Shown here: in pieces, positions 1 to 15,981 of the stretch
Position numbering within the stretch: position 1 is the stretch's first letter
How the letters are laid out: each line of letters begins with the position of its first letter
Origin: Vanilla planifolia
Lineage: Eukaryota > Streptophyta > Magnoliopsida > Asparagales > Orchidaceae
Direction: 5' to 3'
DNA length: 64,000 nt
NCBI GenBank assembly: GCA_023846275.1
Contig: JAIUJO010000290.1
Span: forward strand, 37,501-101,500
Translations under genes and position numbers: made by a program
The notes under the pieces: generated by a model
What the model was told of the DNA's origin: nothing
The model's input: only the letters and a program-made list of their open reading frames with translations
Database searches by the model: none

Positions 1-310
1 AAAAGAAGAGGAGAAGAAGAAGAAGAAGAAGAAGGATAATGAGAAGGAGAAGGAGTAGGAGTAGGAGAAGGAGAGCAAGAAGGAGGAGGAGGAGGAGGAG
101 GAGGTGAAGAAGAATAAAAAGAAGAAGAAGAAAAAGGAGTAGGAGAAAAAGAAAAAGAAGAGAAAAAAGAAGAAGAAAAAGAAGAAGAAGAAGAAGAAGA
201 AGAAGGAGAAGAAGAAGAATTAGAAGAAGAGAAGGAAGAAGAAGAATGAGAAGAAGAGGAGGAAGAAGAAGAAGTGGAAGAAGAATAAGTAGGAGAAAAT
301 GAAGGTGGAG
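1..310. repeat. GA-rich polypurine tract (AAG/GAG microsatellite)
   Basis: The + strand is almost only A and G, mostly AAG, GAG and AGGAG steps, with a handful of pyrimidines. It runs from the window edge to about 310, where T-rich DNA begins abruptly. No gene is visible. It resembles the longer polypurine blocks at 37,700-38,810, 43,436-44,455 and 46,370-47,935 in having all its purines on the + strand. Confidence 0.9.
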
Positions 311-3300
311 ATATTTTAATTCTTTTTTTATTATAGTTATTAGAGAGTTTGAAAAATATTTTAATTCATACCAAAATTGATAGCCAGAGATGTTCCACTT
401 GATGACCATAGTATATTGCGGTAAAATGTTTTGAAATAATAAACAATAATTTTTTGAAGTTTTTTCTTTAATTTGGTTATATTATTATGTAGCTTTAAAT
501 TATCTTTCATGTCACCTTTATAACACCTCGTTTTTATTATACTACATTTCTTAAATTTATCTCTTTATCACTTTAATATATATATTTATATAATTAAGAT
601 ATAAACAAAATTTATTATTATTTGATCTTATTTATATTTCAAATTCGTAGTATTCCCCCAAAAATGTCTGATAAATATGATAAATGGTCACTACGCTAGA
701 CTCAATAAGCTCTATCCATTTAAAGGTTTATTTCTATTTCTTATAGTATTTCATTTTCCTTTTCTTTGTATGCTTTAGGTGGTTTTTGATCATACCGTTT
801 TTGGAAATCAATGTGTCTACACTCAATCTTTTTAGTATCTCAAACAAAATTCTTTCTCATATAATTTATTTATGTACTTCAAAATTTTGCTTTAATTTTC
901 TTGTAATATTATGTAAAACTAAATTTCCACCAATTCAACCATTAAGTTTGATTTTTTTATACTATATGATTTTAATTTATCTCATTTCAAATTTAATATA
1001 TATATTTACATAACAATAAAAAAATAATTTATTATTGGAAATGCTTATTTATTTTAGTAATTCATTTCAAAAGGAGATATGATTAAGATGGAATAAATGT
1101 AACTAGACAAGTCTCGAGGGGGTCTATTCAATTAAATTTTACACATGACCTCCTTTTTTTGTTGGAATTTAACTTTTAAGTGCAATTTAATTATCTCAAT
1201 TTTTTTAAATATTTTACTTCAGCTTAATTATATTACTATTGAACTCTTATTCTTCTATTCCATAACCTTTACATCATATTGATTTGGTCAAACCAATTTC
1301 TTTAATTTTTTTAATTGGTTTGGATTTATTACTATATCATTATAAATCTCCTCTCTTATGCCCCACATCACTTTAATTTGTTGACATAACATTGCTTCAA
1401 TTTATCTTATTTTAGTTTTAAAATATATTTAAATAATATTAAAACAATAGTTTATCATTATTTATTCTTATTATAATTTATTAATATTTTCACTTTCATT
1501 CGGTAACATATCATTATTATTTTATATTTTAAAGTATTTCCTTACTTTGTGAAACAATATTCGTACCAGATTTATGATCTAGAATGTTAAACTCGATCTG
1601 TTAAGTATCTTAGAATGTAATTTTCTCATTTTATTTATATAATTTCCCTAGTTGCTTCTTTTATTATAGTTATATTACAATGAGCTATAATTCTCTTCCC
1701 ATGTTACTATTATACTTTTTAGATTTATTAATATTAAATTTCAACAATTTATTATAGTTTAGCTTTATAATATATGATTTAATATTAAAATAACATTAAT
1801 TTACCATTATTTATTCTTATTTATTTTAAAACTTCAAAGTAAATAATAATAGGATCTTTTTAAGATTAAACAAATGTCCTTAGACCTATTTGTTTTAACC
1901 AATTATATAAAATGTCTGGACGAGCTTTAACCAATTATAAATTTTTTTCCATATATTTTTATAATATTTATTTTATCTTTATAATATTCTTTGTGAGATA
2001 TTTTGATTTGCATTAAACTTACAACACCTGAAGCCCTATTTGTTCTTATTAGTTTATTGAAATGAACCTCTCCCATAACATTTAACTCACCTCATGTGAC
2101 CTCCATTTGTATTTAACTTACATAATTTTTTCTTTGTTGTATAATTAGAAATTCTTAAATTAATATTTTACTATGATTTATTCTTATTTGGTTTGTTAAT
2201 TCATAGTTAAGCAAAACTTGCCTCCATCGAGATGAAACAAAGGTCATTAGAGTCATCTCAAAAAGCTACATCCAATAAAATATTGCTTTCTAGGTTTTTA
2301 AATATTTTATTTTTCAATGATATTTGTAAACCTCATGAGAAATTACAATTCATAAAAAATTTAAAGATCAATGATATTAATGCCAAACTACTTATTATCA
2401 CAAAATACAACTTTCTCACACAATTTATCTCTTTTGCTTAAAGATTTCTGCTTCATTTTGTTATATTACTATGTAATGGCAAATCTCCTCTCGTGCAACT
2501 CTTGCATTTCTATTGTTTAGTGGAATAACATTGCCTCATTATTTCGATACTTAGGTTAATATATATTTAATTATTATAAAAATAAAAATTTATTATTACT
2601 TATGTTTTTTTATTGTGTAATTTTTTTTATTCAAAAAAGGTATGATAGAGATGAAGTAAACATTATTGGAGTCACTTGAAAAAGTGCTATCTAATTAAAT
2701 ATTAATTTTTATTTGTTTAAATATTTTATTTTTTTGTGGCTCTAACATATTTTATGTGATATTATTATTCATGTCTGATTTGATAATCGAGGAAGTTACA
2801 TTATGACTTTTTAATATCTTGGAATGCATGTTTTCTGCATAATTTATCGCATTTCTATTAACATCATATTATCATGTTATGCTAATTTTTGTATTGTTTG
2901 ACATTTACATAACCTTGATTTTTATGTAATAAATTTCTTCAATTTAGCACATTTCAGCTTTATTATAAAATGTCACATAATATTAAAGTAATAATTATTT
3001 ATTATCAATTCTTATTAAATTTTATAATTCATAGTAATTCTAGAAAAAGATTAATTAAGATGAAACAAATGTGTTAAGTAATAATGATGGGTTCAATCCA
3101 AGTAACTATTAAATTATATTTATATATTTTTAATATTTAATTTTTTTGTTTTTAGCAAACTTTGTAAGACATTTTTTACGTACTTTATTTGACAATCGAG
3201 GACTTTATACTTGACACCATTATATCTTGGAGGGCAACTTTGTCACACAACTTATCTAATTTGAAGAAATGTTTTGCTTTCATTTGTTTATTTTACTAAA

Positions 3301-6300
3301 AATTTTTAATTCTTTTTTGCTATGATATTTACATCGTTAGTGTTTAGTTATATTATATTATTTCAATTTATCTTATTTTAACTTTATTTTATATTTACAT
3401 TTTACTAAAATAATAGCTTGTTATTATTAAAGATTGTTTAATTTTGTAATTATAAGTCAAAATAAGACATATTTTTGACATTTTTCAATTCATATATTGT
3501 TTAATGATTAAGAAAGTTATAATTGATCTCTAAGTGTCCTCGAATGAAACTTTGACCTATAATTTATTTGATTTCTTGAAAATTTTGCATTTATTTTTGT
3601 TTATTGCTATTAAACTCTAATTCTCCTCCACGTGGGCTTTAGATTAGATTCATTTTACTATATTAAAATTCTTTAATATGTCCAATATTATATTTAATTT
3701 ATATTTACCTACTAATAAAATAATTATTTTATTATTTATGCTAATTTAATTTTATAATTTGGATTGATTAAGAAAGAAATGTGATCAAGATGTAGCAAAT
3801 ATTCTTAGACAAGACTTGATGAGCTTTATTTAATTAATTATTATTTAAAATATTTTTTAATTTTTTATTTTGAAGGATTATTACATACCTTATGAGACAT
3901 TTTGAAAATCAAGGTTGTTGATTTACTGTATGAGTTTAAATGTCCTCTCATGTTACAATTACATTACTTTGTTATTGTCAAAGTATATTTGCCTCAATTT
4001 ATCTTATTTCATCATTAACATATATTTTCTAAATTTTGAAATTAAAATTTTATTATTATTTATTCTTAATTAATTTTGGAATTCGAAGTAACTCCACACG
4101 AGATAAAAAATGTTGTTGCATACTTTGTGAGACATTTCAATTTATACTTGATTCAACAATATAAGATGTCACATTTCATGTCTTTACTGTCCTCGAATGC
4201 AATTGTCTAATTCCATTTATCTCATTTCTTGAAATGTTTCACTTTTATTTTATTATATTACTATGAAACTCAAATCCCCTCTTATGTGCCATTCACATCA
4301 CTTTGATTTTGTTATACTAAATTACTTAAATTTATTTCGCTTTTATCATTATTATAAAATTATTTATCTTAAAATAATATTTTATAATTATTTATACTTG
4401 TTTATGTTCTAAAAATAATAGTAATTCCAAACAAGATCTGATCTACACAAATCAAATGTCATCGAAAAGCTCTTAATAAGCTTCATGCAGCTAATTGTTC
4501 ATTTCTATATTTTAAAATATTTTATTTTCTATAGATTTAGCACATGTCACCAAACATTTTAATTTGTATCTTATTGGAGATCAAAGAAGTTTATCTTGAT
4601 TCCCTTAGCATCTTGGAATCCTACATTTCCATACAAGTTTCCTCATTTCTTAAATTGTTTTTTGCTTTTATTTAGTTGTATTAGTTGTTAACTCTATATC
4701 TCCTATAATGTGTGTTTTACATAACTTTGATAAGATTTTTTGAAATTACATCATTTTTAGTTTTAATATCTATTTTCATAATATTAAAATTGAAATATTA
4801 TTATTTATGCATAGTTAATTTTGTAATTCATAATAATTTTAAAAAATGGTTTGAATAGCATAATGCAAAATGTAATTGAACTCATTTCAATGAGCTCTAT
4901 TTGATAAAATATTTGCTTAACTATTTTAAATATTTTATTTTCTTTGGCTTTTTCGTGTTCCATAAGACATTTTGGCTAGTGCCTGATTTGATGATTGATG
5001 TCATTATAGTCGATCTCTATAATATTTTGTATTGCAACTTTCGATTTCGATTTAAAACATTTATTGAATTTTGTTTTTTTGGTTATATTAGTCAGTAACT
5101 CTAAATCTCGTCTTGTTTAATCGTTTCATTTCTTTGATTTGGTTATATTATATTTTTTAATTTGACTCATTTCAACTTTAATATATATTTACAAAATATT
5201 TAATTAACATTTACTATTATTTTTGTTTATTTAGTTTGGCAATGTGTAGTAATTCCTAAGGAGGATGGATTATGACAAAGCAAGCATTGTAAAATTTGTC
5301 TTAACAACCCATATCCAAATAAATATTAATTTTTATATTTTTATTAATTTTTTTATGATTTTAGCACTTAGCACACTTAATGTGAAATTTTTATTTGCAT
5401 CCAATTTCATGATAAAAAATGTTATACATGATCTCCTTAGTTTCATGTACTACAACCTTTTCATACACTTTATCTCATTTCTATAAAGGTTTTACTTTGA
5501 TTTGGTTATATTCCATTAGATGTCTCATATAATTATCTCTTTTTCACAACCAATACATCACTTTGATTTGGTTATAACACATTGCCCTAATTTATGCTAT
5601 TTTAGGTATAACATTTATTTGCCAAATATAAAAATATTAATTTTTAATCAATTTGAAGTAAATGTCATAGGACTTGAAAAGCCTTATCTAGTTATATACC
5701 TATTTGTATTATTTAAAAATATTTTATTTTTTTGGCTATTAAAAATTTTTTGTGATATTTTAATTCATACCTTATTTTATTTTTGAGAATGCTACGCTTG
5801 ATCACTTTAACATCTTTAATGTAAAATTCATATAAAGTTTGTCATTTCTTTCATATATAGTTTTAATATTAAAATAACAATTCAATATTATTTTTACTTG
5901 TTTACATTAGTAAATAGCACAATTCAAATTGAGGTCACATCAGGATAGAATAATCAACATTGAACTTATCTTGATTAACTCTATCTGATCAAATATTAAT
6001 TTTTATATTTTTTAATGAAATTTTTTCTTTTTTGTTTTGAGTTTTTTTAATTTGTGTTGGATTAGATAATCAAGAATATTTCTCTCTATTTTCTTAATGC
6101 CTTGGAACACAAAACTCCTGTAAAAGTTGTCTCATTTCATAAAATTCCTCGCATCAATTTGGTTGTTTGACTGTGTAACTCTATATCTTCACTTGTGTGA
6201 CCTTTACATCAACTTGATTTAATAATATTATATTTCCTCAATCTATGCAGTCTTAGCTTTGATAAATATTTAGATATTCTAACAAGATCTTGTAGAACTT

Positions 6301-9300
6301 CTAAAGGTCATATCATAAATGAGCTCTATCTAATTTAAGTTTAACATCTTATTTTTAAATATATATTTTCTAGTGTTTTTGGAACATCTATGAGACATTT
6401 TAATTTCTAAATGAATTCATGATTAAGGATTTTTGACTCGATCAACTTAACATTTTTTAACACAACTTTTCAATGATATTTTGTCTTATTTTCATGACAT
6501 TGTTTTCATTGATTTGGTTATATTATCATGAAACTCTAATTATATTCCCATGTCACCTTTACATTATTTTTATTTGGTTAAATTTAATTGAATAAATTTA
6601 TCCCATTTAAATTTTAATATATTTTTCCATAATATTAAAATATCAATGTTTTTGGAATAATTTGGTAATGTGTAATAATTCTAAATGTTGCTTGATTAAC
6701 ACGAAAAAGTTTTATTGGGCTCATTTTGATTAGCAATATCCATTAAAATACTCATATCTATATTTTTAAAACAATTTAGTCATATTGGGTTTTACACACT
6801 TTAGGAACCATTTTGATTTATACAAAAATTATTGAACAAGGAGTTCTACTTGATCACCAGTGTCTTGAAATGCAATTTTCCCTTATAATTTATTTCTTTT
6901 CTTAAAATATTTGCTTTGATTTATTTATATTACAATGTAACAAAAACTTTGCTCTCACATGGACATTAAATTTTTTTTTAATTCATAGTATTATATTGCT
7001 TCAATTTGTGATCTTTTGGCTTTAATATATTTTTTTAATATTAAATTAAGTTTTTTTATGCTTATGTACTTTAGTAATTTAGTGTAATTCCAAATGAAGT
7101 CTAATCAAGACAAACAAATGTTGGTAGATTCATTTTGTTGAGCTCTATTCTATTAAATAATCTATTTTATTTTTTAAAAATATTTTTAGGGATTTTGCAA
7201 ACTAATGACACATTTCAAATCTTAGCAACTTGATAATCAAGAAAGTTGCACTTGATCTATTTACTATCTTGAAATTAGTCTTTTATAATTATTCTAATTT
7301 CTTTAAGTTTAACATTTTGATTTCATCATAATGTTACATAATTATAAATCTTCTTTTTATGTAATGTTTACATTAGTTTGAATTGTATATATTAAACTAC
7401 TTCAATTTGCCTACTTCCACTTTAATATTTATTTATTTAATTTAAAATATATATTTTTATTTTTTTTTGCATATCTACTTTTATTATTTATAATAATTCC
7501 AAATGAGCACTGATCAAAAATGGTATTGATGTTGTTGGACTCATCTTATTAAACCAAATTTCATTTGATATTAATTGTCATATTTTTATATATTTTTTTT
7601 CAAAGGTTTTTTTATGTTTTGTGAGACATTTTGATGGGAACTAATTTAATGATTGAGGACGTCACAAATTTTTCTTAGTATATGGGAATGAAACTTTCTC
7701 ACATAGTGACTTTTTTCTCAATTATTTTTCTTTCATTTGCTATGTTACTATATAATTCTAATTCCTTTGTTGTGCTACATTTGTAATGCCATGTTTTGAT
7801 TACATTGTATAGTTTATATTTACCTTTTTGGGCTTTTAAAAGTGAAAAAACTTATTATTAATTATTCTTATTTAATTCTATATTTTGAATTAATTCTAAG
7901 CGAAGTTTAATCGTGATGAAATAAACGATGTTTATCATATTTTGATTTGTCATGCAACAAAATATTCATACTTTTTTCTAAATATTTCATTTTCTATTAT
8001 TTTGCTTCATTATGAGACATTTCAATTGGAGCCTAATTTAATGATAATGAATATTTTACTCAAAATCCATAGTATCATTGATTATAACTTTCTCATATAT
8101 ATTATCTCATTTCTTCAAAAGTTTTTTATTTTTATTGTTCACTATGTGACTCTAAATCTTCTTTTATGTGATAATTATATAACTTTCATTTGGTTGTATA
8201 TCCTTACGTCATTTATAACTTGAATATATGTTTACTTGATGTTGAAATAATAATATATATTACTATTTGTGCTTAATTTATTTGGATAATTTTGGTAATT
8301 CCAATTGAATTCATACTGATACATAATAAATGTCATTGAACTCATTTAAAAATTCTTTATTTAATTAAAAATTAGTTTCAATAGTTATCACTATTTTATT
8401 TTCTAGTATCGTATCATGCTTTAAGTAAAATTTTGTTTTGCTTGACTTGATAAATGATTATGTTACAATTGAGCTCCATAGTATCTTGTAAGTTTTCTAC
8501 ACAGTTTACATCATTTTGTTTAATATTTTTACTTTGATTTTGATATATTACTATGTTACTCTAAATCTCCTCTTGTGTCATATTTAAATAATTTATTATT
8601 ATTGGTTCTTATTTAGATTAATAATTCTTAGTAATTCTTAAAGAGGTCAATAGAGTTGAAACAAATATCATTATATTTTTGTCAATCAGCTCTATCAAAT
8701 TAAATATTTATTTCAATATTTTTAAATATTTTATTTTCTAAAGTTTTGACAAATTTTATAATATATTTTGATTCATAGCTTATTTGATGGTCGAGCATGA
8801 CACTCGTGAACTCAATAATATCTTGGAATGAAACATTAAGTATCTTTATCTCATTTCTTCAAATGTTTTTCTTAGAATTTTCCACATTAGTACTAAACAA
8901 TAATTCTAATTTTTTGTTACATATTGTCAAATTCTCATCTAGTATGATGGGAACATCATTTTGATGAGGATATATTAAATTATTCAAATTTTCTGATTTT
9001 AGCCTTATTATATATTTATTTAATATAAAAATGATATATTTTTTTATTTTTTAATTTTTGTAGTTTAGTAATTCATAGTAATTCTAAAAGTGCTCCCATC
9101 AATGTAAAAAAAACTATATTGTACTCGTCTCTATGAGTTCCATCCATTTAGATATTTCTTTTTAAATTTTGAAATATTTACTTCTTTACGAATTTTGGAT
9201 GTCAATGAGTAATTTAAATTAATACCTAATTTAAAAATCAAGGATGATACCTTTGATCTCCTTAATATCTTGGAATGCATATTTCTTATAAAAGTTTATT

Positions 9301-10505
9301 TCGTTTCACCAAAATTTTGACTTTGATTTTTTTTATTTTGTTAAATATCTCTACATCCCCTTGCATCGATTAAACCTCATTATGTTATATTTCTTCATTA
9401 TACTTGATTTCATCTTTAATATATATTTAATTTATATTTTAATAATTTTTTTATTATTTTTGCATATTTTTATAATGCATAGTTATTTTCAACCAGATTC
9501 GATTGAGTTGAAATAAGCATTATTGAAAAGATCTAGATGAGCGTGATATAAATAAATATTTATTTTTATATTTTATTGAAAGTTTTGCCCAATAAGTTCT
9601 ACAAGCTTTCTAACACATTTCTATTTATAACTAATTTGATGATCAAAGATGTTACTCTTTAATATCAAAAGTATCTTGGAACAAAACTTTCACTTATAAT
9701 TTATATCATTTCTTTAATTTTTTTACTTTATTTTTGTTATACTACTATTAACCAAAAAATTCTTTGCTCATGAGATGGTATATTCACTTGGACTAAGTTA
9801 TATTAAATTGCTTCAACTTTTGTAATTTTAGTTCTATTATATATTTAATTAATATTAAAATATTTTTTACTCTTTAATCATTTTTAATTTTATAATTCAT
9901 AGTAACTATAAGTGGTCCAATCAAACTAAAACAAGTATAGATACATTAGTATTGATGAGCTCTATCTAAGTAGATATTAATTTTTAAATTTTTAATTTTT
10001 TTCTAAGCATTTGGCATTTTTATGAGACACAATAATTCAATATGAATAGAAGCTTATAAAGCAACTTTATTCAATGTTTTTGTTTGATATGGTTATAATC
10101 TTACGTAGCTCTAAATCTTGTCTTGTGTCACCTCAAATTTTCTTTCATTTGGCTATATTACATCACTTCAAATAGTATTATTTCAACTTTAATATATATT
10201 TACTTAATTCTTTAAAATATCCTAATTAGCTATTCATTTTTAAAATTTTTAAATATTTTATTTTATTTTATTTACGTAGGGTTATGAAACATTTTAAACA
10301 GTAAAAGATTTCATTGTTGAGGATATTGCACTTTTTCTATATAGTATCATGGAAAAAACAATCCCTTTCAATTTATCTCATTTTTCTAAAGTATTCACTT
10401 TGTTTTGGTTGTTTTACTATTAGCCAAAAATCTTCTCACGACAGACCATAGCAATGTTTAGATTTGGTTATATTGCATTACTTAAATTGATCTCATTTTA
10501 GCTAT

Positions 10506-10534
10506 TATATATATGTATATATATATACATGTTC
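10506..10534. repeat. Short TA-rich palindromic run
   Basis: A run of alternating T and A interrupted by one TG and ended by a CATG, inside one monomer of the AT array. It is nearly its own reverse complement. It is probably simple-sequence expansion at the monomer's atatatttact position. Confidence 0.6.
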
Positions 10535-13500
10535 TTAACATTAATATAATAATTCATTATTATCTGGTACTAATTATTTAGGAAATTTGGTGAAATTAAA
10601 ACGAGTTCTGGTTGAGGAAATAGTAAACATCGTTGTAGTCTTCTTCATGAGCTTTATCAAAGAATTCATGCTTTTATTTATGATTTTTTAGCATTTTGGT
10701 ATGTGTACGAGACAGTTTGATTGTACTAGATTTTATAGTCAATGATGTTACACTTGACGTCCTCCCTATCTTTGATTGAGAAATTTATTTACAAGTTATC
10801 TCATTTCATAAACGTTTTTGGTTTAAATTATTTTTTTACTATGAAAATTTATTTTGCGATTCCTCCAACATTCATGTTCCTTTGATTTTTTATTACTACA
10901 TTGCTTCAACTTATGTTAATTAATCCTTAATTTATATTTACTTAATTTTAATTTCCTTTCTATCCAATTAGTTATTTATTTATTTAATTTTTAAATATTT
11001 AATATCCTAGGGTTTACTTAACTTTACAAGATATTTCCTTTCATCTTTAAGATAACAATTGAGGATGTTACACCTAATCTACTAACCAACTTGGAATGCA
11101 ACTTTCTCTTATAATTTATCTCATTTCTTCAAATCTTTTGCTTTCATTTTGTTATATTATTTGCCTCCAATTTTCTCATTTAATCTTATATATACATATG
11201 TAAATTAAAATGAGAAGTAATTTTTATTACTTATATTTCTTTACTTTTGCAATTTATTGAAATTCCAATCAAGGTCTTGTTAGGACAAAATAACTCTCAA
11301 TAGACACACCTAACAAGCTCAATCAAATTAAATATTTAATTTAAAATTTTTTAATATTTTGTGTTTTGGAGTTTTGGCACACTTTATATTAAATATTGAT
11401 TCCAACATAATTTGATGATAAAAAATGCTAAATTCAATTTTTTTAATGCCTCAATGTATGACATTGATTTAAAATTTAACTCATTTAATCAAACATTTAG
11501 TTTTCATTTGGTTATATTTTGATATAGCTCTGAACCTCCTATTGTGTGACAATTATATCACTTTAAATTTGTTACATAATAAAATAATTTTTTCTTATTA
11601 ATAATGGTTATTTACTATGGTAATTTGCATTAATCATAAAAGTGGTCTAAGCTAGTTGAAACAAACATCATTGGGCTCAAAACTTGATGAGCATAATCTA
11701 ATTAATTATTTTATTTTAGTATTTTAAAATATTTTATTTTCCTATAATTAGTATAACTTATGAGGTTTTTTTTATTTTTAAATGATAAGATGATAATGGA
11801 TGTTACATGCTATCTTTTAAATATCATGTAATACAATATTCTTATACAATTGATTTTAACTTTTCAAATTCTTTGAATATAATTAGTTATTATAGAAAGA
11901 AACTCTTGTTCTCTTCCTATGTGAACTTTGCATCCTTTTTATTAATTTTCAATACTACTTTAATTTATCTTATTTTAACTTTATTATGAATGTAATCAAT
12001 ATTAAAATAAAAATTTATTATTATTTAGGGATCTTCTAATTGAAATTTCATAGTAAATCTTAACGACGATCGCTTAAGGTGAAACAAAGTTCATTGAACT
12101 CATCTCAATAAGCTTTATTCAACTAAATAGTCATTTCTAAAGTATTTTATTACCTTAGGCTTTCACATGCTTTCAGAAATTTTGATTGGTTCTATTTTTT
12201 AAGAATTGATTATGTTACTCAATCTCCTTAGTATCCTAAATGTAGGATTTTTCATAAAATTTATTTTATTTTCTTAAATATTTTTTTCTATGAATTGGTT
12301 ATATTGTTATGTAACTCTAAACATCATGCCTCATACAATTGAGTGGATGAGCTCTATCTAATGACGTTGAATATCAAATGAGGTTGCATCAAGAAATAGC
12401 AAACATCATTACACCAATGTGAATGTGCTTTATCTAATCAAATAGTAATTTGTTTTGAGATATTTTGAATCATACTAGATTTAATGATATAGGATGTTGT
12501 AGTCAATCTCCTTAGTATAATAGAGTGAACCTTTCTCATACAGTCATTTCTTCAACTTTTTTGTAGCTATTTTGTTGTATTTCTTCCAATACAATTTATT
12601 CGTTTTATTCATTTTTTAATTAGGCTATATTGCTATGTAACTATAAATCATCTCTAGAAGGACCATGAGAATGCTTTGATTTCGTTATATACATTGCTTC
12701 ATTTTATCTCAATTATAAATATATTTTTAATTACCATTCAAATAATAATTTGTTATTATTTATTCCAATTTAATTTGGTCTCATTTTTAACTAGCTCTAC
12801 TAAATTTTTTATACTTCAATTTTTTCATATTGTTTTGGCAAGCTTTACACAACAATTTGATTCAAACTTGGATTGACGATTGAGGATGTGAGAGTCAATC
12901 CCCTTAATATGTTTGATTAAAATTTTATGTGCAATTTATCTTATTTGTTGATATTTTATGCATTAATCTAGATATATTACTATGAAACTCTATTTTTTCT
13001 TCCATTTTTCATTTACATTAGTTTGATTTGTTTGTACTACATTATCTTCATTTATCTTATTTAATATTTAATATAAGTTAATTTTTATTTATTTAATTTT
13101 TAATTCATTGGTTTAATTTTGTATCGTCAAGTTTTATCAAATTAAATAATCATTAATTCCATTTTTAAATATTTTATATTCTAGTGTTTTCATATAAGTT
13201 ATGGGGCATTTTAATTTGTAGCCAATTTGATGATCAAGAATTTTACACCCAATCTCCTTAGTAACATAGAACACATCTTTCTTATATAATTTGTCACATT
13301 TATTCAAATCTTTCATTTTGATTTAGTTATATTAAATTAATTTAAGTATCTCATCTTATCTTTTACTTATGGTTTTTCAAATTAAATTTAAAATTATATT
13401 GAAGTCTTATTGAGATGAAATGAATTTCAATGGACTAACTTGACAAGTTTAATCAAATGAATTGCTACTAATTAGTATTTTGGTTCAATTTAGAAGGTAT

Positions 13501-15922
13501 TTTGATTCCTACTTAATTTGGTAAAAGTTTATGACACTCAATCTCTTTATCGCCTTTGATTAAAACATTAATGTACAATTTATCTCTTTTTTCAAATTTT
13601 CATTCTGATTATATTACATTACTATGTAACACAAATTCTCTTCTCATGAGACAATTACATCACTTTAATTTTGTTATATTATAATTTATCAATTTATCAA
13701 ATTTTTAACTTTAAAATATATTTTATTAATATTAAAATAATGACTTAGTTTTAACTCTAGTTATTCTTTTTGTAATTTGTAGTAATTCTAAACATGTTTT
13801 GATTTGGATGAACAAATGTCAGTAGCTTCAACTCTATACAGTCTATCTATTTAAATATTTATTTTTTATTTTTAAATATTATATTTTCTTAGAGTTAATG
13901 CATATTTTACTAAACTTTTTTATTGGTAAATGTTAGGACAATCTTTGATATTACACACAATATCCATAATAACATGGAATACAATTTCTCTTATAATTTC
14001 ATCTATTTCCCTAAATGTTTCTCATTTAATTTATTACTGCACAATGATAATTTAATACTCGTCTCATTTAACTTTTACATCATTTTGATTTAGGTTTTTT
14101 TATTTCATTAATTTATCTTATTTTATTATTATTATGTATTTACTTAATATTAAAGTAATAATCAATAATTACTTGGGCTTATTTAAATTATAATTTTAAA
14201 ACAAATACTAAACAACAACCAATCGAAACAAAACAAATGTCATTAATCTTGTCTTAACAAGCACTATGTAATTAAATTTTTTTAAATACCATATTCCTTA
14301 AAGTTTTTACATGCATATTTTGATTTGTAACTTATTTGATGATCGAGAAAATTGACCTCGATGTCCTTAGTATCTTTGAATAAAGATTTCTTATAAAATT
14401 ATTTAACTTTTTCAAACGTTTCTTTTTTTTGGTTATATTAAAATGTATCTCCACATTACATTAGTTAAATTACATCATTTTATTTAATTCATTATTAATT
14501 GAAGAAAAAAGTAATTTACTATTTTTATTGCTTATTTTTTTCGTAATGTTGTTATAAAATTAAATGAGATATGGTAGAGAGGAAAGAAATACCAATAAAC
14601 ATTTCTAAGCATGCTCAATCAAGTTCTCTTTATTTTGTTTTATTGCAATTTATCTCAAAAATCTTCTCTTGGGTTACTTTTATATTGCTTTCATTTGTTA
14701 TGTTATATTGATTTAGATTATCTCATTTCAACATTAATATATATTTACATAATTTTTAAACAATAATTTATTATTTGTTATATTTATTCAATTTGGTAAA
14801 ACTAATTAATAAAAATTGATGTCTCATTGAGATGAAATAAATCTCATTTGACTCTTTTTGACAAGCTTTATCCAATGTAATATACATTTTTATTTTTAAA
14901 AATATTTATTTTCCAAGATTTTGGAAAGTATCATAAGATGTTATACCTCATACCTTATTTAATGGACAAGGACGTTCCATCCATTCTATTTTTATGTTGT
15001 AGTGTGACTTTCTATTGTAATGTTTCTCATTTCTTTAATGTTTTTAATTTAATTTTGTTATATTACTATAAAGCTACAATTCCTCTCTCATGTGACATTC
15101 AAATCACTTTTATTTTGTTTATTTCATTTTTTAGATCCATCTAGTTTCTTCTTTAACATCTATTTTATTTAATTAGAGTAATAATTTTTTATTATTTATG
15201 TTTATTTAAATTATTTATTTAATTAGAGTAATAATGGATGTTGTTGGTTATTTAATGATCAATGACATCAAGCACAACCTTCTTAGTTTGTTAGAACGCA
15301 ACATTCTAATTCAATTTATCAATTCTTTTCAAATTTTCCTCTTTGATTTGGTTATATTATAACAAAATTGTGATTCTAATTTTGTGTGAACATTACATCA
15401 CTTTGATTTGGTTTTATTACGTTGCTCTAATTTATTGCATTTCAACTTTAATTTACATCTTCATTATGTCAAAATAATAATATTTTTATTTTAGTTTGCA
15501 ATTTGTAATATTTCCAAATATGGTTCCATGGAAATGGGACAAATGTCATGGGTCCACCTAAGACGAAAACTATCAAATTAAATATTTATTTATGTGTTAA
15601 TAAATATTTTCATACCAAGAGTTTTTGGAATGTTACTTTCATGTGTAATTTATCACATTTTTTCAAAAGTTTTTTGCTTTGATTTGTTTATGTTATTATG
15701 CATGCCTATATCTCTTCAAATGTGACCTTTAATTGTTCTAATTTGGTTATATTACCTTATTCGAATTTATCTTATTTTAGCTTTTATGTATATTTTTACC
15801 TAACACTAAAAAAGTAATTTATTGTAATTTATGCTTATTAAATTTTGTAATTAATAATAATTCTAAATAAATTTCACATAGGGAAAACATCCATAATTGT
15901 ACTCACTTTGATAAGTTTTATC

Positions 15923-15926
<4 letters not shown>

Positions 15927-15973
<47 letters not shown>
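15927..15973. repeat. (TA)n microsatellite
   Basis: An uninterrupted TA dinucleotide run of about 23 units inside the AT array. It lies next to the monomer phrase caaattaaata, so it probably arose by expansion within one monomer. Confidence 0.95.
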
Positions 15974-15981
<8 letters not shown>

